64,000 bases of DNA from SG8-4 sp964598225 (GCA_964598225.1 CAZRBG010000022.1:1-64000); one strand, 5' to 3'; positions 9,434 to 17,940 are shown, counted from the stretch's first letter. Notes: generated from the sequence alone by a model not told the origin. Program-made: numbers and translations.

Positions 9434-10480
9434 ATGAAAAGACGATCATTTTTGAAAATAGCAGGCGGCGTTGCATCTGGCTGCGCTCTCGGCGTAAATC
9501 CGGTTTCAGCCGTTGAAGCGGAGAAGGTCAACGGTCTGCCGCGAAGGGTGTTAGGCCGGACGGGAGAAAGAGTCTCGGTAGTTGGTTTTCCCGGGCTTGC
9601 GCTTCGGCACTACGAACAGGATAAATGTAATAAAGGCATAGTCAAAGCCTTTGAGCAGGGCCTCAACTACTACGACGTCGCTCCTGCTTACGGCAGAAAC
9701 GGCGAGTGCGAGATTAAGATGGGTATAGGGCTCCAGGCTCTCGATCGGGATAAGATATTTCTTGCCTGCAAGACGAAAATGCGAGACAAGGAAGGCGCCC
9801 GAAAGGAGCTGGAGCGGTCGCTTAAGCGACTTAAGACCGACCATTTCGACCTGTACCAACTGCACTGCATTTTTACGCCCGAGGAGGTGGAAGAGGCGCT
9901 CGGTCCGGACGGCGCCATGGAGACAATTCTCAAGGCGAAGGAGCAGGGAAAGATCAAACACATCGGTTTTTCCGCACACACGACCAAAGGCGCGCTGGCG
10001 GCCATGAAAGGTTTTCGGTTCGATACCGTCATGTTCCCCATCAATTTCGTCGAGTATTTCAAGATAGGCTTCGGCAAGCCCGTCCTCGATCTGGCGAAAG
10101 AACAGGGAGCCGGCGTCCTGGCCATCAAAGCGATGTCAAAAGGAGATTGGCCAAAAGGAATGGAACGGACTCGAAAATGGTGGTATCGAGCAACCGAGAC
10201 CCAGGAAGAGACGGATTCTGCGATGAGATTTGTTCTATCCCAAGACCAAGTTGCGGCAGGGATACCGCCTTCGTTCCTCGACCTTCTGGACAAGGCGATC
10301 GAAGCAGGTCGGGCTTTCAGACCCATAAGCGAGGACGAGACCGGTAAGCTCAAAGAGACTGCCGAGACGTGCCTGTCACTTTTCGAGGATGACGAGCAAA
10401 GAGTCGCCCGCGGCGAACCTTTGACCGGACCTTCGTACCCGAACCGCGCACACGGTTGCTGTCCCTGCGCTCATGCCTGA
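9434..10480 (+). CDS. Tat-exported aldo/keto reductase
   Basis: A 348-residue NADP-type aldo/keto reductase. The N-terminus, KRRSFLKIAGG, is a Tat signal followed by a hydrophobic stretch up to about residue 27, so the enzyme should be exported folded with its cofactor. The barrel begins LPRRVLGRTGERVSVVGFPG and carries YYDVAPAYGR (catalytic Asp and Tyr), followed by the catalytic Lys in LACKTKM and the His in YQLHCIF. The C-terminus ends with a CCPCAH cluster that could bind metal. No complete 4Fe-4S motif is present. SD AGGAG lies 6-7 bases upstream, with a near-consensus promoter at 9354-9382. The substrate is unknown. Confidence 0.88.
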   Translation: MKRRSFLKIAGGVASGCALGVNPVSAVEAEKVNGLPRRVLGRTGERVSVVGFPGLALRHYEQDKCNKGIVKAFEQGLNYYDVAPAYGRNGECEIKMGIGLQALDRDKIFLACKTKMRDKEGARKELERSLKRLKTDHFDLYQLHCIFTPEEVEEALGPDGAMETILKAKEQGKIKHIGFSAHTTKGALAAMKGFRFDTVMFPINFVEYFKIGFGKPVLDLAKEQGAGVLAIKAMSKGDWPKGMERTRKWWYRATETQEETDSAMRFVLSQDQVAAGIPPSFLDLLDKAIEAGRAFRPISEDETGKLKETAETCLSLFEDDEQRVARGEPLTGPSYPNRAHGCCPCAHA

Positions 10481-10521
10481 AAGTCTTTCGGCGCGAATTT
10501 GATGACACAAATAGGTAAGGT

Positions 10522-10641
10522 TCAACGAGGGACGTCTTCCTTTCTGGAGAGTAAACACACCCCGGCAAAAAGGGCCGCCATACCCAAAGCCTGCATTGCT
10601 GTGACCCGCTCTCTGAGGACACCTGTTTTCTTCGGATTCAT
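10522..10641 (-). pseudogene. EamA/DMT transporter remnant (C-terminal helix)
   Basis: A 39-codon frame begins MNPKKTG and continues VLRERVTAMQALGMAALFAG then VCLLSRKED. The second part matches the last helix of EamA-family drug/metabolite transporters (a GERLT..Q..GA.LI..G..L pattern). The short basic start could be the original N-terminus joined to it. About 250 residues of the ten-helix carrier are absent and there is no good SD. I infer a deletion remnant; a coincidental small protein is the alternative. Confidence 0.45.
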
Positions 10642-10859
10642 AGCAGTCTTATTAACTCACGATCGCCAATAGTATATTCACAGAAATAAAGCATTCTCTG
10701 TTTGTTGGTATTCACCTATCGGGTTTTTACCCCATAAAGATATAGGTGAACAGCCCCATGATAAAAACGGGTTTTGCCCTGATTTACAAATACGAACTAC
10801 AAGTTACCTTGAGAATACGCTGATAATAACAACGAAATGATTCTTACCGGTAACTGAAA
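10642..10859. other. AT-rich intergenic stretch
   Basis: I see no gene here. An imperfect inverted repeat (TTCACCTATC near 10710 and GATATAGGTGAAC near 10738) surrounds a CGGGTTTTTACCCC segment, which could be a regulatory hairpin ahead of the lysozyme-like gene. Confidence 0.35.
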
Positions 10860-11294
10860 ATGGGAAAAAGGAATTGGATACTAACCTTGGTTGTGTCGTT
10901 AATGATTTGCGTGACGCCTTGTGCTAACTGTGATGACAAGGCTCCAGCCGGCGAGTTTGAAAGGCTGCTCGACGCCATCGCCAAGATCGAGAGCAACAAT
11001 CGCTCTAACGCCGTCGGCGACAAAGGACGAGCCATCGGAGCGTACCAGATCCATCGGGCCTATTGGAAAGACGGTACGCGAATTCTCAAGGTAAAGTGGG
11101 ATTATAAAGAGGCTTTCCATCCCGGCAAGGCCCGGCGTGTAGTTAAGGCTTACCTGCGGCATTACGGCAGAGGAAAGAGCCTGGTCCAGATGGCCCGAAT
11201 CCACAACGGCGGACCCCGAGGATACAGGAAGAAAGCCACTCTCGGCTACGCACGCAAGATCCGAAATATCCTTAGGCGCAAAAGCGAGAATTAA
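10860..11294 (+). CDS. Secreted lysozyme-like transglycosylase
   Basis: A 144-residue protein with a signal peptide at about 1-24 (ending ANCDD) and a single small lysozyme-like domain. The motif LLDAIAKIESNNRSNAVGD has the catalytic Glu of the lysozyme fold, followed by RAIGAYQIHRAYW, the conserved G.YQI strand. The C-terminal half is rich in Arg and Lys. This matches small lysozyme-like muramidases and lytic transglycosylases that cut peptidoglycan in the periplasm. It is shorter than typical Slt enzymes and has no LysM or SPOR partner domain. There is no neighbour with a linked role. The SD is weak. Confidence 0.8.
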   Translation: MGKRNWILTLVVSLMICVTPCANCDDKAPAGEFERLLDAIAKIESNNRSNAVGDKGRAIGAYQIHRAYWKDGTRILKVKWDYKEAFHPGKARRVVKAYLRHYGRGKSLVQMARIHNGGPRGYRKKATLGYARKIRNILRRKSEN

Positions 11295-11324
11295 GTACCC
11301 AAACATGTCTCAACCTTTCTATCC

Positions 11325-11400
11325 TCCAGTTGGTAACTGGTGATTGATATTCGATCACCGCCGCTCATTTACCATTGGCCGTTAACCATTCACCAAACCT
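11325..11400. repeat. Low-complexity repeat of the TGGTAACTGGTGATT type
   Basis: Loosely repeated units (TTGGTAACTGGTGATTGAT, then ACCATTGGCCGTTAACCATT) alternate on the two strands. It lengthens the open frame of the CDF gene backwards but does not look coding. Confidence 0.4.
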
Positions 11401-11477
11401 CAGTGATTTCACGAGAGGAATTAAGGAAAGGCCCTATTGAAATTTCTGTCAGGATGGGTCTAAATAGGTGCCGCATC

Positions 11478-12347
11478 ATGACTTTGCACGACGACATCGA
11501 ATACCGCTATGATAGAGCGTTCGCCCTTGGCCTTGCATTGAACGTGAGCTTTATCATCATCGAAGTGGTTTTTGGCTTTCTGGCCAACTCGACGGCGTTG
11601 CTGGCCGACGCCGGGCACAACTTCGGCGACGTCATCAGTCTGGCGATTGCCTGGGTGGCGAGCGGCCTTGGCCGACTGAAACCCACCAGACAGAGAACGT
11701 ATGGATGGCGAAAAGCCTCCGTCATGGGCGCTTTCATAAATGCTCTGATTCTGTTGTTCGCTCTGGGTGCGATAACACTGGAGGCGGTCCGCAGATTCCG
11801 ATCCCCTGCGAGCGTTCAGGGAACGACCATCATTATCGTAGCCTCTATCGGGGTGGCGATTAACACCGCCACAGCTTTGCTTTTCCTTAAAGGCCGCAAG
11901 AGGGACCTGAATATTCGAGGGGCGTTTCTGCACATGACCGCCGATGCAGGCGTTTCGCTGGGAGTCGTTATTGCAGGTATTTTGATCATAATGACCGGTC
12001 AATTCTGGATCGATCCGGTCGCAACTCTAATGATAGTAGCCGTGATTCTGATCGGCACGTGGAAGCTCCTTCAAGACTCGTTCAATCTGGCCATTGACGC
12101 CGTGCCCAAGGGGATAGACGCGGCACGCGTTAAAGACTACCTGTCCGGGCTGCCCGGCATAACGGGCGTTCACGATCTGCATATATGGGCAATGAGCACA
12201 ACCGAAACGGCATTGACCGCCCATCTTATCAAACCCGACCGCCGGGACGACGACGAGCTCATCGCCGAAATCGAAAAAGAACTCCACGAAGTATATAACA
12301 TCAGCCACGTAACAATACAATGGGAGAGAAAACCCAACACCCAATAG
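11478..12347 (+). CDS. Cation diffusion facilitator (CzcD/ZitB type)
   Basis: A 289-residue inner-membrane exporter of divalent metals (Zn, Co or Cd in relatives). Six membrane segments span about residues 15-200. The metal-site motifs are LLADAGHNFGDVISL in helix 2 (H..D with a preceding D) and HMTADAGVSLGV in helix 5. The cytoplasmic ferredoxin-like C-terminal domain (GIDAARVKDYLSGLPGI onward) contains HDLHIWAMSTTETALTAHL, typical of the family. The frame opens at 11340, but the first 45 codons derive from low-complexity sequence. The ATG at 11478 (or 11454) fits the family start. It is the last plus-strand gene before the cob block, and the neighbouring B12 genes make cobalt a possible but unproven substrate. 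Confidence 0.9.
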   Translation: MTLHDDIEYRYDRAFALGLALNVSFIIIEVVFGFLANSTALLADAGHNFGDVISLAIAWVASGLGRLKPTRQRTYGWRKASVMGAFINALILLFALGAITLEAVRRFRSPASVQGTTIIIVASIGVAINTATALLFLKGRKRDLNIRGAFLHMTADAGVSLGVVIAGILIIMTGQFWIDPVATLMIVAVILIGTWKLLQDSFNLAIDAVPKGIDAARVKDYLSGLPGITGVHDLHIWAMSTTETALTAHLIKPDRRDDDELIAEIEKELHEVYNISHVTIQWERKPNTQ

Positions 12348-12360
12348 AATGCTTCTTGCC

Positions 12361-12574
12361 TCAGTTGGCGCCTGCCGCCACAACAGGTACGAGGTCGCCG
12401 GAGTAGAAACCGTTGTCGCGAAGTACGACTTCGCCGATTTCGTGTGGTATCCGCCGTCGGAATATGGGACCGTCGAATACGAAGGTATGAAACTCGCCGT
12501 TTTTGCCGAAGCTCGTGCAGAGTCATGGCGCAATCCTTTCCCCCGCTCCAACAGAGCAATACCTTCTTCCTCAT
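12361..12574 (-). pseudogene. Dph6-like (diphthine-ammonia ligase, PP-loop) remnant
   Basis: The frame starting at 12574 reads MRKKVLLCWSGGKDCAMTLH, the PP-loop ATP pyrophosphatase N-terminus (SGGKD) of the COG2102/Dph6 family. Right after it, in another frame, comes GKNGEFHTFVFDGPIF and then HEIGEVVLRDNGFYSGDLV to a stop at 12361. This is the conserved C-terminal segment (GENGEFHTFVYDGP) of the same family. About 150 residues between the two segments are missing and the frames differ, so the gene is dead. It sits 16 bases after cobS on the same strand and may once have been read with that operon. Confidence 0.8.
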
Positions 12575-12589
12575 CCGTTAGTCCTTACA

Positions 12590-13333
12590 TTACATAATCA
12601 CGCCGCCCGACAAGAGGCAAGACAAGAGGACCGAAACTTCAGCGACTTCACTTACCGCCCCGACCGTATCGCCTGTCATACCGTCGATCCTGCTCTTTAG
12701 ATAGTGTATCAAGATCAAAACCGGCGGCAGAGACGCGGCGAGCAGGATAACTCCCGTCAGGTGTAACAGTAACGTTGATAAAGCCGCAGTAAGGAGACTT
12801 CCCACGAACAGTTCCTTCCGGCTGTCGTATTCTATGAACCATTTGGCTTTTCCCTCCCGGCGTGCATAGCTCGACATGGAACATGCCAGGACCTGGGACC
12901 ATCTGGCAAAAACGGCCATCACAACCAGCACCTTCCACAGAATATCCCGCTGTACGCTGATTATGAGAGTGAACTTGATAAGCAGCAAGCAGACTATTCC
13001 CAGCACCCCCATCACCCCGATCCGGCTGTCCCGCATTATCTTCAGTATCTCTTGCCCGGACCTGGGGGCGCAAAATCCGTCACAAGTATCTGCGAAACCG
13101 TCCAGATGGATTCCGCCGGTGATGACGACCGATGCTGTCAGGACGAGCGCGCCTGCAACCGGATCGGGAAGAAAGTTGAAAAGTATCGCTGCCGCCGACA
13201 ACAAAAGACCAATCAACATTCCCGCCACGGGAAAATACAACAAAGACCCGCCGAGATCTTCTTCTGTTATTTCCGACCTGATCCTTATCGGCAAAACAGT
13301 CAGAAACTGTACAGCGGTTAAGAACCGTTTCAC
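12590..13333 (-). CDS. cobS: Adenosylcobinamide-GDP ribazoletransferase (cobalamin synthase)
   Basis: A 247-residue integral membrane enzyme that joins alpha-ribazole (phosphate) to adenosylcobinamide-GDP, the last step of nucleotide-loop assembly. The N-terminus MKRFLTAVQFLTVLPI and the motif GGIHLDGFADTCDGFCAP (about residues 72-89, the conserved acidic metal site) are diagnostic. Further family segments are RDSRIGVMGVLG and a set of six to seven hydrophobic helices. Its ATG overlaps the cobT stop by 4 bases (ATGA), showing translational coupling. It is the last intact gene of the riboswitch-led block. Confidence 0.95.
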   Translation of the reverse strand: MKRFLTAVQFLTVLPIRIRSEITEEDLGGSLLYFPVAGMLIGLLLSAAAILFNFLPDPVAGALVLTASVVITGGIHLDGFADTCDGFCAPRSGQEILKIMRDSRIGVMGVLGIVCLLLIKFTLIISVQRDILWKVLVVMAVFARWSQVLACSMSSYARREGKAKWFIEYDSRKELFVGSLLTAALSTLLLHLTGVILLAASLPPVLILIHYLKSRIDGMTGDTVGAVSEVAEVSVLLSCLLSGGVIM

Positions 13334-14391
13334 TTGTCGGTCCTTTCTGAGACCGATGCGCTCTGGAACGTTGCCATGTCAGTCAGGGTGTTGACTGCCG
13401 CCTCGACAATCCCCATCGCCAGCGCCGCTCCGGTGCCTTCGCCAAGACGAAGGTCCAGATCGAGCAGCGGCTCGAGCCCTATATGGTCGAGCACAATCGC
13501 GTGACCTTTCTCCACAGAACAATGGGCGGCAATCATATAATCCTTCACTTTGGGTTCCAGCACGTAAGCGAACAAAGCGGCCGCCCCCGAAATGAACCCG
13601 TCTATAACCACGGGAACTCGTCTCGATGCCGCCGCCAGGGTTACGCCGACGAGCCCGCCTATCTCGAATCCGCCTACTTTCTGCAAAACATCCAGAGCAT
13701 CCGTCGGAACAGGTTTGTTGACCTCGATAGCCTTGTTGAGGACTGCTATCTTCTGATTCATGCCCTTGTCGTCTATGCCGGTTCCTCTTCCCGTCACCTC
13801 TTCAACCGCTTTGCCCGTTATGACCGCGGTGATGGCGCTCGAAGGCGTCGTGTTGCCGATCCCCATGTCTCCGGTTCCGACCAAGTCTATGCCGTTCGGC
13901 AGTTCCCCCTCGAATACTTCTATCCCCGCTTCGATTGATCTTATTGCGTCTTCTTTGGTCATAGCCGGCCCTCGGACGATGTTGTTTGTCCCGTGCCCCA
14001 CTTTTCTGATAATCAATCCCGGCTGAGAATTCAGATCCGCCGCTACCCCCACGTCGGTCACTACCACCCTGGCTCCCACATGCTCGGCAAGCACGTTTAT
14101 ACCTGCGCCGCGATTGAGAAAGTTGTAAACCATCTGCGCCGTCACCTCCTGCGGAAAAGCACTGACTCCTTCCTCTACGACGCCGTGGTCGCCGACCATG
14201 GTAAACACAACTTTGTTCTTGAGCGGCGGATTCTCCTTCCCGGTGATCTCCACCATCTGCTTGGCGAGTTCCTCCAGGCGTCCGAGACTCCCCCGCGGCT
14301 TGGTAAGATTGTCGAGTCTTTTCTGAGTCTGCTCGGCCAGCGAGTAATCGATCTTCTCAATTCTGTTTAACGTCTCACTCAGTTTCTGCAT
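13330..14391 (-). CDS. cobT: Nicotinate-nucleotide:dimethylbenzimidazole phosphoribosyltransferase
   Basis: A 353-residue cytoplasmic enzyme that makes alpha-ribazole phosphate from a lower-ligand base and nicotinate mononucleotide. Diagnostic segments are LTKPRGSLGRLEELA (about 29-43), FTMVGDHGVVEEGVSAFP (about 63-80), GTGDMGIGNTTPSSAI (about 172-187) and the C-terminal LRLGEGTGAALAM with the catalytic Glu. Length is normal. It follows cobU by 9 bases and overlaps cobS by 4. No dimethylbenzimidazole synthesis gene is visible in the window, so the base may come from elsewhere or from salvage. Confidence 0.96.
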   Translation of the reverse strand: MQKLSETLNRIEKIDYSLAEQTQKRLDNLTKPRGSLGRLEELAKQMVEITGKENPPLKNKVVFTMVGDHGVVEEGVSAFPQEVTAQMVYNFLNRGAGINVLAEHVGARVVVTDVGVAADLNSQPGLIIRKVGHGTNNIVRGPAMTKEDAIRSIEAGIEVFEGELPNGIDLVGTGDMGIGNTTPSSAITAVITGKAVEEVTGRGTGIDDKGMNQKIAVLNKAIEVNKPVPTDALDVLQKVGGFEIGGLVGVTLAAASRRVPVVIDGFISGAAALFAYVLEPKVKDYMIAAHCSVEKGHAIVLDHIGLEPLLDLDLRLGEGTGAALAMGIVEAAVNTLTDMATFQSASVSERTDK

Positions 14392-14400
14392 TGTTTTTAT

Positions 14401-14922
14401 TTATCCTTTGATTGTTGCCGGTATGCCCGCTCGGACGAGAACAACCTTGTCCGCCTTTTGTGCTATCATTTGATTGGATAATCCCAGCAGATCTCTGAAT
14501 CTTCTGGCCACGAGACTCATGGGAACCATGCCGCTGCCCACTTCATTTGATACTATAATTATGCTCGCATCGAGTTCAACTGCGGCATCGATGAACGTCC
14601 TGATTCTATCTTCTATTTGCTCATCTTCCAGATTATCCGCTAACAGATTGGAAACCAGCAATCCCACACAATCAATCAGGACCACTTCATATTCACCGCT
14701 TAGTGTGGACAAAACATGGCCGATATCCTTCCCCTCTTCGATCAGCGCCCACTCCCGGGGTCGGGAGGCCTTGTGCAACTCTATCCTTTTGTTCATCTCC
14801 TTGTCGGAGCCGGAGGCCGTCGCGATGAAAACCACGTTGTCGCCAAGCTCTTTAGCCAGCTTCACAGCATGGCGGCTTTTTCCGCTTCTGGCGCCGCCCA
14901 GGATGAAAATGAGCTGCTTCAT
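14401..14922 (-). CDS. cobU: Adenosylcobinamide kinase / adenosylcobinamide-phosphate guanylyltransferase
   Basis: A 173-residue bifunctional enzyme that phosphorylates adenosylcobinamide and transfers GMP to it. It has the P-loop ILGGARSGKSRHA at residues 7-19, the motif IATASGSDKEMNKRI with the guanylyl-accepting region nearby, and the conserved IIIVSNEVGSGMVP segment. Size fits the family. Its ATG overlaps the cobC stop by 4 bases, and cobT begins 9 bases after its end, so all four cob genes are translationally linked. The kinase activity allows use of salvaged cobinamide as well as synthesis. Confidence 0.95.
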   Translation of the reverse strand: MKQLIFILGGARSGKSRHAVKLAKELGDNVVFIATASGSDKEMNKRIELHKASRPREWALIEEGKDIGHVLSTLSGEYEVVLIDCVGLLVSNLLADNLEDEQIEDRIRTFIDAAVELDASIIIVSNEVGSGMVPMSLVARRFRDLLGLSNQMIAQKADKVVLVRAGIPATIKG

Positions 14923-15542
14923 AAAGCTGATTCTTCCTGAACGTGCAAATGCGCGATGTCATTCATTTTGACCACCACCGCGTGTGCGATTTCACTGTAA
15001 TCTATAATATTCAGCGCGCCGAGACCCTGCTCTATGTTCCAGAACTTTTTCAAATCGAGCTTCAGCGCTTTACATAACACGATCCTTATCGGCCCGCCGT
15101 GTGTTACAACTGCCGCTGTCTTGTCTCTGTTGCCTGACAGGATAAGAGACAGTCTCCTTCGGATCCTGCTACTCAGATCCGTCAATCCTTCGCCATTTGG
15201 AATCCTGGTTTTTTCCGGATCGTCCAGCCAGCCGCCATACAGCTTGGGATACCTCTGCAGATTCTGTTCGTATGTCAGACCTTCGAAAAGACCGAAATTC
15301 ATCTCTCGTAAATCCGCAGTCTTCTCGATCGAAATGTGCGGAAAAACGATCTTCGCGGTTTCACAGGCTCTTATCAAATCACTCGAATATACGTTGTCAA
15401 TCCTTGTGTCTCTCAGTTTGACAGCCAACCTTTGCGATTGCCGTATCCCCTCGTGGTTCAACGGCGGATCGCTGAAACCGCAGTATCTGCGCTGCAAACT
15501 GTGATCCGTCTGGCCGTGGCGTATTATGATTAACCTTGTCAT
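14919..15542 (-). CDS. cobC: Alpha-ribazole phosphatase (histidine phosphatase family)
   Basis: A 207-residue phosphoglycerate-mutase-like phosphatase with LIIIRHGQTDHSLQRRYCG at residues 4-22 (catalytic His in RHG). Other segments are YSSDLIRACETA, EMNFGLFEGLTYEQ (acid residue) and VVTHGGPIRIVL (second catalytic His). The sequence alone would fit several histidine phosphatases. Its position, fused by a 4-base overlap to cobU within a cobalamin operon, supports alpha-ribazole 5'-phosphate dephosphorylation. It starts 46 bases after the prepilin-like gene. Confidence 0.88.
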   Translation of the reverse strand: MTRLIIIRHGQTDHSLQRRYCGFSDPPLNHEGIRQSQRLAVKLRDTRIDNVYSSDLIRACETAKIVFPHISIEKTADLREMNFGLFEGLTYEQNLQRYPKLYGGWLDDPEKTRIPNGEGLTDLSSRIRRRLSLILSGNRDKTAAVVTHGGPIRIVLCKALKLDLKKFWNIEQGLGALNIIDYSEIAHAVVVKMNDIAHLHVQEESAL

Positions 15543-15587
15543 CCGCTATGTACACCCGACCGCGGCCATAAACAACAGCAAAGCTTT

Positions 15588-16334
15588 TCATTGCAAATCA
15601 TAAGCGCTGTTATCCGGCGACAGGAATCCCGTGCCCTTTGCTATCTTGTCTTTCGACTGTTTATCCGTCTCGACGTAGATATTGCGGACGCTCTTCACAC
15701 TGCCGTCACAGTACGCGACGTTGGTCGCTCCGAGATGGCGGTAGTCCTGCGTGCCGGCGAACCTGTCGCTGAAATTCATATCGCCCGGATTCGGCCAGGG
15801 CGCGCGCATGAATTTGTTGGCGCCGGAGGCGTATCCGCCGTCGCCGAAAATGGCGCAATCCCCCGGCCTTGCAACCTGGTCGGCTTTTGCCGGCGTCGCG
15901 ATGCTTTCGGCCTGCCCGTGACCTATATAGCTTGTGTTGTAATTGTAACCGGTATATGGATCGTTCAGCCAGTTGTGCGAACCTCTGAACGACGGACACT
16001 GGTGAATCTTTTCGATTGTCCGGCTCTGCCACAGCAGACCCGGAACCACCTTTTGCTCATTCTTGTTCCAGTCCTTTATTGTTGTAAAGTCCCATGCGTA
16101 CGAAGTGGCTACCGGATGATCCGCCTCATACATGTATGCGGTGGGATAATAGCCGTCATTGCTGCCGACGTACATGTCGGCCGCGATGGTAAACTGTCGC
16201 AGGTTGCTCAAGCACAGCACGGCCTTGCACTGCCGCCTCGCCGCACCCAGCGCCGGCATCAGAACCGCCATAAGCAGTGATATCACCGCCATCACGGCGA
16301 CCAGCTCTATCAGTGTAAACGCACTTTTTCGCAT
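15588..16334 (-). CDS. Prepilin-type H-X9-DG protein
   Basis: A 248-residue protein starting at the ATG at 16334, which has GGGAG about 6 bases upstream. The type IV prepilin signal RKSAFTLIELVAVMAVISLL is cut before the Phe and forms a single N-terminal helix. The rest is a globular pseudopilin-like domain with the planctomycete signature HLGATNVAYCDGSV (H-X9-DG). Such proteins are abundant in planctomycetes and are thought to be pseudopilins or cell-surface structures; their function is not established. It begins 13 bases after the dockerin gene and precedes cobC, so it should share the cobalamin riboswitch control. No pilin peptidase or secretion ATPase lies nearby. Confidence 0.85.
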   Translation of the reverse strand: MRKSAFTLIELVAVMAVISLLMAVLMPALGAARRQCKAVLCLSNLRQFTIAADMYVGSNDGYYPTAYMYEADHPVATSYAWDFTTIKDWNKNEQKVVPGLLWQSRTIEKIHQCPSFRGSHNWLNDPYTGYNYNTSYIGHGQAESIATPAKADQVARPGDCAIFGDGGYASGANKFMRAPWPNPGDMNFSDRFAGTQDYRHLGATNVAYCDGSVKSVRNIYVETDKQSKDKIAKGTGFLSPDNSAYDLQ

Positions 16335-16347
16335 TCGAGCTCCCGAT

Positions 16348-17799
16348 CTATTCACATTGCCACGTGCATTCCATCCAATGATCCCACATCAGGACCCAGT
16401 CATCGAAGTCCACGACACCATCTTCGTTGATGTCGGCACTTCCAGCCGGGTCGTCCGGGCCGCTTATCTCGGCCTTCCAGCGCAAAATCAACATTTCAAA
16501 ATCGTCGTAATCGACTCTGCAATCTCCGGTCACATCGCCCACGGGGTGCGGATGTTTGTAGTCGCCACAGCAGCTTACATCGGCTGCGGCGTCGATTTCG
16601 GTGGTGCCACTACTGTCGGGATCGTCCAGAATCCGAACATACTGAATCCATTCTAACCCCACTTGGGCAATATCAAATCCCGTCCCGCCTGCTGAGCCGT
16701 CGTATGCCCGGATCATTGCAGCGAGGTTCTTGCCCTCAACGTTCAGGTCGGGATCGACCGGCCTGGTCGGATCGAGATACCCTGTCCAGACATCGTTAAC
16801 ATCATCCCATTGTCGGCCTGCTGTCGGCGCAAAACTGTCGGCGTATGGGCCGGAGGAGAAAGAATACCATGTCTCGCCGTCCTGACTGACTTCGACGATG
16901 CCGGGATCTGCGGCAAAAGCTTCGCTTACCGTGATCTCTTCGGGATTGCCGTTGGTCCAGCCCTGGCCGCCGCCGATTATCTGATAGGCATCGCCGAAGA
17001 TGATAAAGTCGATTCCGTAAGGATTATTGTCGTCATCGGCAACCGGGTGGCTGAATTTGAGCGTTAGCTGCCCCCCGTTGCCGATAGTGACAAGCTCGAA
17101 AGCCCGAAAAGGCGGACTAACAGGCACAACCGGCACAGTCTCGTCCGCCGGGATGAACCATCCGTCGCCGGTTGTCTCCAGCGCAGGCGCACCGAGCGCC
17201 GAATTGGGATCATTGAAAGGCTCGCCGGATATCCAGTCATTGCCTACGCCCACGCCTTCGACATAGCTGACAACTTCCACTGCAAAATCATTTGGATCGT
17301 AGACAGGCAGTCGGACGATCTCAAACGGCGCCCCGCTTCGGCCGTATATCCAGCCGTCTTTGTCTCCGTCGGCCACCACCCGGGCGTCGGCGCCGATTGC
17401 CGAAGACGACCACTCGGCCTGGCCGCTGTTCTTGTTCCAGTAGTGCCACCAGTCATCATCGCCGACCCAACCAGGATTGTAATGAGTCACGCCGTCCTCG
17501 ACATATTCAATTCCTTCGATGCTAACGCCCCAGCTCCAGTCCTGGGTAGTTAATGTAAAATTGATCGAATCGGCCCTGTCCAGCTCCTGCAGCAATGCAA
17601 GCCCGGTTGTTGTGTCAGCCTCGTTCTGTCCGAATCTTACTTCGAACTCGGTCCGGAAACCATCCGACCATTCGATATACACCTCGGCTGAATTTGCACC
17701 GCTGCCGACGCTTACAGCCGCAGCAGAAGAACTCCAAATCGACAAAACCGCGATCAAATAAACAATGTTTTTAACGCTCACAAACCTTCCTAAATTCAT
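16348..17799 (-). CDS. Secreted dockerin protein controlled by a B12 riboswitch
   Basis: A 483-residue exported protein (start at 17799, GGGAGGT about 8 bases upstream; signal peptide about 1-31, ending SSSAAA). The N-terminal domain (about 35-160) has Trp- and Tyr-rich motifs such as DDWWHYWNKNSGQAEWSSS and KDGWIYGRSGAPFE. A central beta-rich domain with repeated acidic loops follows, and a C-terminal type I dockerin-like pair reads GDVTGDCRVDYDDFEML and ADINEDGVVDFDDWVLM. No cohesin gene is in the window. The gene is the first downstream of the cobalamin aptamer and terminator, so it should be made when cobalamin is scarce. I infer a role in corrinoid capture or uptake at the cell surface, but no homologue of known function is recognised. 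Confidence 0.8.
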   Translation of the reverse strand: MNLGRFVSVKNIVYLIAVLSIWSSSAAAVSVGSGANSAEVYIEWSDGFRTEFEVRFGQNEADTTTGLALLQELDRADSINFTLTTQDWSWGVSIEGIEYVEDGVTHYNPGWVGDDDWWHYWNKNSGQAEWSSSAIGADARVVADGDKDGWIYGRSGAPFEIVRLPVYDPNDFAVEVVSYVEGVGVGNDWISGEPFNDPNSALGAPALETTGDGWFIPADETVPVVPVSPPFRAFELVTIGNGGQLTLKFSHPVADDDNNPYGIDFIIFGDAYQIIGGGQGWTNGNPEEITVSEAFAADPGIVEVSQDGETWYSFSSGPYADSFAPTAGRQWDDVNDVWTGYLDPTRPVDPDLNVEGKNLAAMIRAYDGSAGGTGFDIAQVGLEWIQYVRILDDPDSSGTTEIDAAADVSCCGDYKHPHPVGDVTGDCRVDYDDFEMLILRWKAEISGPDDPAGSADINEDGVVDFDDWVLMWDHWMECTWQCE

Positions 17800-17836
17800 A
17801 GTTTCATACCTCCCGTTATAATTGCTCGTACAACGA

Positions 17837-17859
17837 TGGTGGGGCAAGCCCCACCCTAC
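17837..17859. repeat. Interspersed palindromic repeat, family A
   Basis: TGGTGGGGCAAGCCCCACC plus CTAC, with a GTGGGGC/GCCCCAC stem. It lies in the leader between the terminator and the SD of the dockerin gene. Near-identical copies are at 20837, 29233, 33752 and 36358. Confidence 0.8.
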
Positions 17860-17907
17860 AATCTTTGATATTTGTCCACTTGATGTGGTACCGGGACTCC
17901 AACAAAA

Positions 17908-17940
17908 AAGCCGCCGTTCCCACGAAAGAAACGGCGGCTT
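17908..17940 (-). terminator. Intrinsic terminator, expression platform of the B12 riboswitch
   Basis: On the minus strand AAGCCGCCGTT pairs with AACGGCGGCTT across an 11-base loop and is followed by TTTTGTT. It lies about 90 bases after the aptamer and about 110 before the dockerin ATG. This suggests ligand-dependent premature termination. The hairpin also has T bases on the other strand. Confidence 0.8.
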
